The position numbers were made by a program, and so were the translations under genes. A stretch of DNA of 64,000 nucleotides, taken from positions 118,891,927 through 118,955,926 of the forward strand of contig CM068367.1 in assembly GCA_034769895.1 (NCBI GenBank). Direction: 5' to 3'. How positions within the stretch are numbered: the stretch's first letter is position 1; each line of letters starts with the position of its first letter. Source of the DNA: Magicicada septendecula (lineage: Eukaryota > Arthropoda > Insecta > Hemiptera > Cicadidae). Positions 56,963 through 64,000 of the stretch are shown here, in pieces. The notes under the pieces are model-generated. The model saw nothing but the letters and a program-made list of their open reading frames with translations. It made no database searches and was not told the DNA's origin.

Positions 56963-57521
56963 ATATTGTTACGACATTACAGGACACGCTACATGTTTCT
57001 CGGCTATTCCACTGGAATGTGTGTGTGCGCGTACAAATTGCTGCTACTTCGAGATGAAGGACAATTACGTGACACTTGTCACGCGTCCGCAACGAGACTT
57101 TTCCAGACCATACCGGTCCGCGCGCGCTGTGTTCAAGCCGTAGTCAATTACTTTCTAGTGTTTTCCAGTAGACGCTTGTTATGGAATATTCTGGAACCTC
57201 AGCGGGGTATAAATACAAGTACTCAGCGACGCTCAGTTCAGTTTAAGTTGCGATATATTCCAGTGCGGTTCGAAGTATTGTGGCGAAGTGTTACGCGTTT
57301 TATAATTGTGCGGGACAGTTGTAATACAATCGTGTTTTATACTGTATTGACATTATTATTGCGCGTGAACAATTTCTATTTGATTTGTTCTAAGAGACTA
57401 TCTTGTGATTACACACTGTTTAATTGTGATAATTACAACTGGTGGTTGATGACTTACTTGGTGTCTTGTGTTTTGTTTTCCACTGTACCGTACGACGATC
57501 AGTAGACCGTCGTAACAATAT
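56963..57521 (+). mobile_element. Solo LTR with ATAT target duplication
   Basis: The LTR is 56967-57517 (551 bp): starts TGTTACGACATTACAGG and ends GACCGTCGTAACA, flanked by ATAT at 56963-56966 and 57518-57521. The promoter is TATAAATA (57208-57215) with TCAGTT at 57233-57238. The R/U5 part (57240-57517) is the reverse complement of the matching part of the three minus-strand copies. It is the only plus-strand member. A 179-codon ORF inside is incidental. No retroviral-type genes are adjacent. Confidence 0.9.
57208..57238 (+). promoter_or_regulatory. LTR core promoter (TATA plus initiator)
   Basis: TATAAATA then TCAGTT with 27 bases from the first T of TATA to the initiator A, followed by another CAGTT repeat; typical of insect Gypsy LTRs. 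Confidence 0.65.
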
Positions 57522-58560
57522 TATACAACATAGATACGCCCAGAAATCAAGTGCTATTGTGACGATGATGCATGTTATTTATATTGGAAAACTCATGGTG
57601 AAAATTTGTCGCTGATAAACGTTTTATGCTACGAGTTAGCAGAGCAAAAGCAATTTGTTTTTAATTCCGGTGTTGCTGCCACGCGTCTGAATAAAGCGAG
57701 CAAAACATAAACCATGGACGAACAAAAACGATAAAACACGAAACGCGGCAGCTTTTTGTTTTAAACACATTGTAAACTGTTAACGTTCGAATAAATAACT
57801 TGAAAATAAACAAAGGAGACTTCACCAAATGGTCGAATCTTTTCAAGCGGAGTTAAAAACACAAAAAATAAAATAAGTGGATGGGAGAGAAAATTTAAGT
57901 TTATTACAAGAACGAACGGGTTGATGATTCGTTTGTCCCGACGGATGGAGCGCGATACGACAATTACCACAGTGGTGGTGGTGGCGGTTTGGATTGTGTT
58001 CGTCGCGTATATCAGTGCTAATATCGGGTCGGGCACTGTGTACAGCGCCACACACAGAGAGAGAAGCCCCGGCCATAAACTAAACAGTAATCCCACCAGC
58101 CAGCCAGCCGCTGGACTGTGTGCATGCAGAAGAGACATTACCGTTGTAGTTGTCGTACTGTCGCTGCGCGGCGCGCGCTCGCCCGCTGCTAATGGCCCAA
58201 TTGCAATCGCTGTTACATGCTTCGCTGCTCTCCTTTCTATTTAGTTTCTAGTTGTGTACCCTTCCCGCTGTCGTATTCGCATTAGCCGGCCAGTAGTTCC
58301 CTTCCGACCCTTTTGTTGTGCCTTGAAAATTAAAGCTGAAAAAGAACGAATTTCAACATAAGTTAGTGTCGCTTTTCTGTGTTTTCCAACAACATAGTTA
58401 CTATTGTGTATTCTTTTTTAATTATATCGACACCAGAGAATAATATAGTGACACGTTTTGTTAAACGCTTTTACCCAAATCACAATGATTCATCGGTTCA
58501 CCTGCACAGTACAGTATAATAATCTGCTATGCACAATAAACAACGAAACTCGCTAATGTA
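57522..58560. other. Gene-free stretch with a GC-rich patch
   Basis: 57940-58250 is GC-rich with CGCGGCGCGCGCTCGCCCGC near 58167, in a 107-codon plus ORF that is not recognised. It could be part of a CpG-rich element; no promoter motifs stand out. Confidence 0.35.
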
Positions 58561-58569
58561 ATTTATTGT

Positions 58570-59640
58570 ACCAAATTGTTATAGTCACTTCATCAGCGAA
58601 TCGAAATCAAGATAATCGTCTCATCATCTTCACATCACGGCATAGGCAAGATACTGCCTGGTCCGCCTTCCAAAGATCCTCCGGCTACCTCTTCCTGTGT
58701 CTACCCACATATCTATGTCCCGACAGGTTTATATTTCCAGACGTGTTTGGCCAGTCTTGAATCTGACATTCTTTCTTTGTGGTCTTTCTACTGTCGTTTA
58801 TAATCTTTTAATGTGTCATTCAGGTTGAAAACTTGTAATTTTTCTCTTATGACTTCATTCTTTATATGATCAAGCTTATAACCCCTGTTAACTCTTCTAC
58901 AGAACGTCATTCTTTATATGATCATGCTTATAACCCCTGTTAACTCTTCTACAGAACGTCATTTCCGAAGCCTCTATTTTACTTTCTTCTTGGTTGTCGT
59001 ACATAATTCATACCCAGTCCAAGCAACGCCTCAACTTTGTAGAACTTTAATTTTGTCTCTCGGCGTACCTTCTTTCTAAAAATACGATTGATTGTTCCAC
59101 AGATCGTCTGGAATGTGCCTAACTTAACATAAACTTAACTTGCCTAACTTATCGTAGGCAAATTTTTATCATAGCCAATACCATCGCCAAATATTTAAAA
59201 TGGCTCACCAGTTCCATAATTTAATCGGTAATTACTACTTTCTATTCTTACTGGTTCCTTGCTTCGAAATGTCATTACCTTTGTTTTTTGTAGTGGAGAT
59301 TTTTCATATTGTATTGTTTGCAAACCTGATGAATCTTAAAAACTGATTTTCATATAGCAGACTTGGATTTTGAATTACAAGCAAGTTCTCAACAAGCAAC
59401 AGCACATTCAGGTGTCTGATTCGGGATATCTGATTTCCAGGCTTCACTAAATGTTTCCATTCCTTATTACAGTGTAGATATGAATGTTAAAACGAGTAGG
59501 TGATATACTGCACCCTTATCTAACGCCTTGATCGACAGATAGCATTTTCATTCCTTGTATGGAATAACCTAATCAAGATAAACGTGTTAATTTCGTTATA
59601 CTAGAGTACAGTGTTCTGGAACGTCCAGTGTTATTTGTAG
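58570..59640 (-). pseudogene. RT remnant (family B) with altered active site and motif B
   Basis: In minus-strand order: VDQGVR-stop-GCSISPTRF then NIHIYTVIRNG (RT motif B region, R-Q-G-C with Q changed to a stop, about 59480-59540). Then LNVLLLVENLLVIQNPSLLY (59340-59400), where the family B copy at 23060 has LLFADDLL. Then ISTTKTKVMTFRSKEPVRIE (about 59250-59310), LCTTT(T)KK-like pieces, and finally 3' DNA matching 23400-23735. A 52-bp tandem duplication (58856-58959) lies within it. It extends further 5' than the other copies here. It cannot be catalytic. Confidence 0.85.
58856..58959. repeat. 52-bp tandem duplication
   Basis: 58856-58907 and 58908-58959 are identical except for one base (CAAGC versus CATGC). 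It lies inside the RT remnant and is recent because it is almost unchanged. Confidence 0.95.
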
Positions 59641-59644
59641 ATCA

Positions 59645-61415
59645 TTATGCATCACCTTTTATTCAGTGAAACATTATGTTTAATTACGCAACCAGCAATA
59701 CATTCGGCGGTTATGGTTGTTTTTTTTTTGCTCTGTGCGACATCATGTTCGCTATTACGTTCATATTTACACTTATTATCTATTTATGTCACAAGCAACA
59801 ATATAAATAATGAAACACATCGAGAAATAAGGTTTATTACTGATTTAACAAGGAAAGAGTATCACAAAGTTATAAGTCATAATGGAGAATTTGCGAGTGT
59901 CAGGATTTGTTTGCTTTTGAATTAGTCGTACTGACGATTAAGTCATGAAAGACGATGCAGTAGTATGGTGAGAAAGATAAAACATATTCCCGTCCTTCCC
60001 TGTCTTGCCACTTTTTTTTTATTTCAGTGACTGTTCAGTGAAAACAATTATGTATAGATGTTTGTGTCAGGCAGAGTAAGAAGGCCTACATTAATAAGAA
60101 TTTTAATTAATTTAATATTAATTTAAATTACTGTTACTACTGTTTTTCTTAAATTTTAAGTAGGCCTAAATTACATTCTTTAGAACTAATTCGGATTATT
60201 TTTCTTTTGCTTACAGGTATTTATGACTACTGCTGCGTTTTAGAGTTATTCGTGAAGAACATATGTAAGTGAAACAACAATTTTTACGTGCATGAAAGAA
60301 AACCAGATTTCCCTCGTAAACTTCGTGGGTTTTCGATAATAGTAACAACACTGTTTTTTTGTCGGTTTAACACACATCGTTTTATGTATTTTATCACATA
60401 ATTCAGTACTCTAGCCAATTGATATTTACCAGAATTTACCATCATAGTCAGCACCCGCTTTGCCGTCTCGGCTGGGCTGAAACTCAGTGCATGGGAAACC
60501 GCGAGGTGTGCAACGCCCAATTGCGGGAACGATCCGCTCTGAAGTGGCAACCCATCGTTTCGGACGACTGCCTTCGGGCGGACTATGCCTTAAGGGGGCT
60601 ATGGAGGCGCGTTTCAGGTCTGGGCGATCATAACCGATTATTATTGACACAACTTGGATGCTATGGACACAGTGACATGTTGTTTCAAAAGAAGACGCTA
60701 CGTGCTACGCTTCACATGAAACAGGATTTACTGGCCTAAAAGGTTACGAAGATTCGTTATTTCGCGAAGGGCTGACACTAGCATAGCTAGGGCCTCTGCT
60801 CCCCTGGCAGAGTAACAGTTTAGCGCCCTCTCCTCCACTATAATTCTTAGCCCCTCATCTGAAAAAATGTTATTTGTGAGGAAGACTTATGGAAATCTTA
60901 AATTACCGTTAATGTAATTATGAAATAAGAAAAACCATTTCGTAAACAGTTATAATTTATTTTCATTCTGTGGACACATTTAGGTTATTTAGGTACCTTT
61001 TGAAGTAACTGATTTAGATTTATGAAAACCAGGTGATAGTATAAGCAAAACGATTATTCGTTACTTGAACAAAATGTCAGACTAAAACTTGTAGGCCCTA
61101 GTTGACATGTTTGATTTTATACATAAGAATTAACACTAATAATGATGGAATAGGGCAGTAATTTCGTGAACCATAACTATTTAGTTTCATTCTTTATATT
61201 CAGCCAGATTTTTTCAGATAACTTGTGTAGTACAGTAATTTATTTAGATTAGATTAATGAAAATCTGGAAAAATAGTGTAAGCGAAACAATTATTGTTTT
61301 AAAGAACCAAACGTCAGTCCAGAAGTTTCTAATTATGTTAAATATAAAAATTAACACTAATTATTACGTCGTCACTAATTTTATAAGAAATTACTTTTGG
61401 GTACGCTAAGATCGC
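59645..61415. other. Gene-free stretch with a GC-rich block
   Basis: 60440-60640 is GC-rich with overlapping ORFs on both strands. The minus one includes ERIVPAIGRCTPRGFPCTEF and the plus one includes WAETQCMGNREVCNAQLRER. Composition and position suggest a retroelement scrap but no family is recognised. The rest is AT-rich, with TAGGCCTA at 60161-60168. Confidence 0.4.
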
Positions 61416-61418
61416 TTA

Positions 61419-61510
61419 GGGGACGTCCATTAATTACGTGAGGTTTTTTTTTAAATTTGGACCCCCTCCCCCACTTGGTGAGATGTGGTGGGACCCCCCT
61501 CCCCCTCACG
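61419..61510. repeat. Candidate terminal repeat of the 61.4-64 kb transposon
   Basis: GGGGACGTCCATTAATTACG starts at 61419 and is followed by a T-run and then C-rich, ACCCCCCTCCCCC-type sequence. A G-run, palindromic start, T-run and C-rich subterminal region of this kind mark the ends of DNA transposons in many invertebrates. It points inward toward the transposase gene, whose stop codon is about 280 bp inside. The opposite end lies beyond the window, so the inverted partner cannot be checked. Confidence 0.6.
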
Positions 61511-62021
61511 TGAGGTTTACCCTATAATTTTTAAATAATTAAATTTATTTGATATGTTCATGTTTTTGCTTCATACCACTAAAAATACCTAAAGCATATC
61601 TTCTATGTACTACATTTTTTCTGTGAAATTAGAGGTGAAAATGATAACTACGTTTAAGGTGCACTATAACGAGTTTAATTAAATTAATTGTCTTGAAAGC
61701 TGCCAAATGGCTCTCTACATATCGTGGTTTTTGCAAATAATTTTCGCAAATAAGCAAATACAAAATAGGCTGCGACACCACCTTTCCTAATTCTTCACTC
61801 ACTCCATGGGCATTCATGTGGTACCTCTATTGTAATGATTGGACACATGACATCCATGTGTTTTGGTAGTACAGGAAGACAGTCATTAGACGTATCTACA
61901 TCCTCCTCGTGCAGCCACTCCAGCCTATCGTCCACGGCGCACAGCAGCTCCTCAGCCCGACGGGTGACCACACGCGTTGATCGAACCCTGACCACAGGTG
62001 CTCGCGGGGTTGCATGCAGCG

Positions 62022-62087
62022 CCGACCTGTGTTTCTGCAGCTTCACACACGAAACAAAGTAGATGCCGCAAGTCTTGCAGCATCTGT
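62022..62087 (-). other. C2H2-like zinc finger in the transposase C-terminal part
   Basis: C-x2-C-x12-H-x4-H spacing in the segment CKTCG...QKHRSALH. It lies after the DDE-like core and could help bind the transposon ends or the target. Confidence 0.6.
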
Positions 62088-62358
62088 TATGGATAGTTTG
62101 ATCATTCGTCAAAAGAGGTGGGCAGTAGTAATCGTACGGCATTTGGGAATAGCCCGCATGTTTGGTTTACACCGTGAGAGATTGTCGAAGCAGGAACGAT
62201 GCGAACGACTTCCCATCGTGTTCCCCAGGCTCCGGCACAGTCGGTTCTCCGGTCACTTGGAGGATCGGATAAGGTGGAGGCATGAAACGTCCGCGAACCA
62301 CAGTATGCAGCGCACTCCTCAATGGCCTGCAGCAGTCGCGATTTTCACACTTGACCAC

Positions 62359-62448
62359 CTGCAAATACAAATTAAAATTTGAGTATGAATTCGATATTTA
62401 TAGAGGCGCATTTAATAGGCATTTTAGCATGAAGTACATATATAATAC
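62359..62448 (-). other. Predicted 90-bp spliceosomal intron
   Basis: CTGCAG|GTATTA donor and TTTGTATTTGCAG|GTG acceptor on the minus strand, phase 0. Joining them gives YLLQ followed by VVKCENRD with no frame change, whereas reading through gives an unrelated YMYFMLKC tail and a stop. A short AT-rich intron is normal for arthropod genes. Confidence 0.7.
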
Positions 62449-64000
62449 CTGCAGCAAATACTGGCTTTCTCTGACATGGTCTGCATACCATTGTTCATCG
62501 GGCAAGTCGGGAACTATAGATAGGCTGTACTTCGGCTTTATGTATTCGGCAACGACTTTGTGCCCGTCGATTAATACCGAGCTCCATATTTCGCCCAGAA
62601 TCTCGCCTGCTTTCTGGAATTTCTCCAGTTCTAAGGTGGGATTCACAGTTTTGCCGCTGTCATCTAGATGCGATCCATAAGAGTCGTGAGGAAGAATCAG
62701 GCCTGTCAGTTCTCGGCTCAAAGGAGCCATTCGCCTTTCTACTTTGTTAAAAGCACTTCTCCCTGGGGCATTGGTCACTAAGAATATGGCGTCAAGTCGT
62801 TCTCTTTGAAGTGATTTACAGCATGTGCGATCACTTTAGGGTCGCGCGGATTTTCATCCGGCCCACCATAGCATTAAATAATAAGAATAGGTTTTACTTC
62901 GCCTTGACTGTCCTTCATAGATGCTTTAAAAGCCTCACAAGACAAAAGCCTATTGAAATCATCAGCGTAAGATGCCGTAGACGAAGAGTGCTTGGCACTG
63001 CGGATAGCGATGTACGTCGGCCCACTGTAAGTAACAGTTTCAGGGCGCCCCATCTCATTAGGTTTAATTTCACAGATAGCGTACACACTTAGAATTAATT
63101 TATGTTGAGAAGCAATCACGAAGTCGTGATCCGGGAGAGAAACTTTGTATTCTACGTGCATGAGCAATGGTGCCTGTTTGTTTGCTGCTGTTAGTCCAAT
63201 GGGAACACGCGCTTTATCATCCTGAGATAAATAAATAACTTTATCTGGACCGAGAACTGAAGCGACTGTCTCCAGAGACCTTATTGAAGACACACAAAAA
63301 TGCTGGTCTGGATGTGCATTATGATGATCGGCTTGTGGGCGGCTGAGCTTTACGGGAACGGTCACAACGTGCCTCTTCGCCTCGGAGGTGTTACTTTTCC
63401 TGGGGAGCAAGCGAATGTATGTGCCACTTCTAGATATATTGAATCCAAGTTCTAGGAGCTTCGCGTGTAGATCAGATAGGGTATGGCAGGTGCGAACAAC
63501 TTCACACCGTCGGCGTTCTTCGGCAGAAGCACCGAACATAGCTATGTCTACGATGGTCTTTTTAAGAAGTTCTGATTGTTGCTCCTCCAAGCGCGGATGT
63601 CCAGGGGCAGATCGTAGTGTCAATGATTTAGCTGCTTCCGGATTCTGAGAGCAAAATTCTTGCAGTTTAGTTTTATGAGATTACCTGTTCTTTTTTGAAT
63701 AAACAGTCTGCATTTGTTTCTTTTTAAGAGTTTTTTCACACTGATCAATTTCCCGTCGTAGCTCTACTATCATCTTGTGTTCGGTGCCGTCAGCAATTAA
63801 AGAATTTTTGCGACGCTCTGTAAGATCAAGTTTCGTACGAAGCTGAGAAATTTTCTCCTTGAGCGCGTTTTGCGCCGGAGTATGGTGTTTGGGAGCAATT
63901 GAAGGGGTGCCGATTTCATTTTCGTCATCGCTAATGTGAATAGGTTGCATTTTCCGTTTGTTAGAACCTGAAAATTTAAAATTTTATTTAAAAATGGAAA

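Larger units (their letters stand above)
61795..63967 (-). pseudogene. DNA-transposon transposase-like gene, interrupted, with an intron
   Basis: Minus-strand gene, 5' end cut by the window. A splice acceptor (TTTTCAG) ends at 63968, so an upstream exon is expected. First section 63967-63681: acidic start (HISDDENEIG), then a Lys/Glu/Leu heptad-like coiled coil, ending at an in-frame stop (63681). In the same frame, LQEFCSQNPEAAKSLTLRSA leads into the long frame to 62874. This includes ISRSGTYIRLLPRK, VIYLSQDDKARVPIGLTAAN and LPDHDFVIASQHKLILSVYA. Stop 62874 interrupts ILII...GGPDENPRD; one lost base near 62805 shifts the frame to TNAPGRSAFNKVERRMAPLS and SYGSHLDDSGKT. A 90-bp GT-AG intron (62448-62359) follows YLLQ. 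Next is VVKCENRDCCRPLRSALHTV; after a further frame change, CKTCGIYFVSCVKLQKHRSALH forms a C2H2-like finger, ending WSE. SQDD and the G-G-P-D-E-N-P-R region suggest an RNase H-like DDE core; exact superfamily not named. Confidence 0.75.

Noticed and set aside
56966-57505. 179-codon plus-strand ORF
   Set aside because: It lies entirely inside a solo LTR with its own promoter and target duplication; no domain is visible and the ORF is incidental.
62014-62680. Plus-strand ORFs of 122 and 132 codons
   Set aside because: Antisense shadows of the minus-strand transposase, whose frame has recognisable motifs and a splice junction.
63660-63685. Tiny intron between the coiled-coil section and the main transposase frame
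   Set aside because: An AACAG|GTAATC donor-like site exists, but the frame continues unchanged through the stop (KKNR-stop-SHKTKLQEF), and any intron would be about 25 bp, too short. A nonsense mutation explains it better.
1-64000. CRISPR arrays, operons, tRNA or rRNA genes
   Set aside because: No regularly spaced direct repeats with unique spacers, no compact gene strings and no cloverleaf or rRNA-like conserved segments were seen.

Overview
The window reads as non-coding, transposon-rich chromosomal DNA from an arthropod, most likely an insect with a large genome (a cockroach- or termite-like polyneopteran would fit, but that is inference). Reasons: no dense ORFs and no operon-like layout; many short, broken reverse-transcriptase (RT) tails of RTE/craniofacial-development-protein-2-like type; pogo-, hAT- and Gypsy-like pieces; insect-style TATA plus TCAGT initiators inside LTRs; a spliced transposase gene; and very long TC, TG and TTC microsatellites. 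I found no intact host gene, rRNA, tRNA or CRISPR array.

Layout. 1-5.5 kb: two or three decayed RT tails (minus strand), a solo LTR (2270-2756) and a long fold-back around an AT tract (5267-5440). 5.5-12 kb: mostly featureless, with one interrupted RT copy (8.6-9.3 kb), an unexplained GC-rich ORF (10.66-10.99 kb) and an inverted repeat pair (11.3 kb). 12-24 kb: RT remnants on both strands, some with the FADD active-site motif, plus a nested LTR (14565-15350). 25-29 kb: a dispersed repeat, a solo LTR (26412-26864) and a pogo/Tigger-like transposase tail with a PHD-like finger. 30-36 kb: RT scraps, overlapping unrecognised ORFs near 32.2 kb and a roughly 500-bp MITE-like element (32793-33290). 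36.7-39.1 kb: a strongly T-skewed block that may be a decayed A-rich coding element on the minus strand. 39-51 kb: more RT remnants, one carrying YADD and ending in a huge TTC tract. 52.8-53.6 kb: a hAT-like element with a perfect 8-bp target duplication and an internal captured repeat. 54-60 kb: RT remnants, a full solo LTR with ATAT duplication (56967-57517), and an RT copy whose catalytic FADD has become LVEN. 61.4-64 kb: the right part of a DNA transposon whose interrupted, spliced transposase gene runs off the window edge.

The most interesting items are the 61.4-64 kb transposon (coiled coil, DDE-like core, C2H2-like finger, candidate terminal repeat), the composite hAT element with flanking ATAACGAC duplications, the four-member LTR family inserted at ATAT, and the T-skewed block. 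Nothing here acts together as a pathway: the contents are layered mobile-element insertions in different states of decay.
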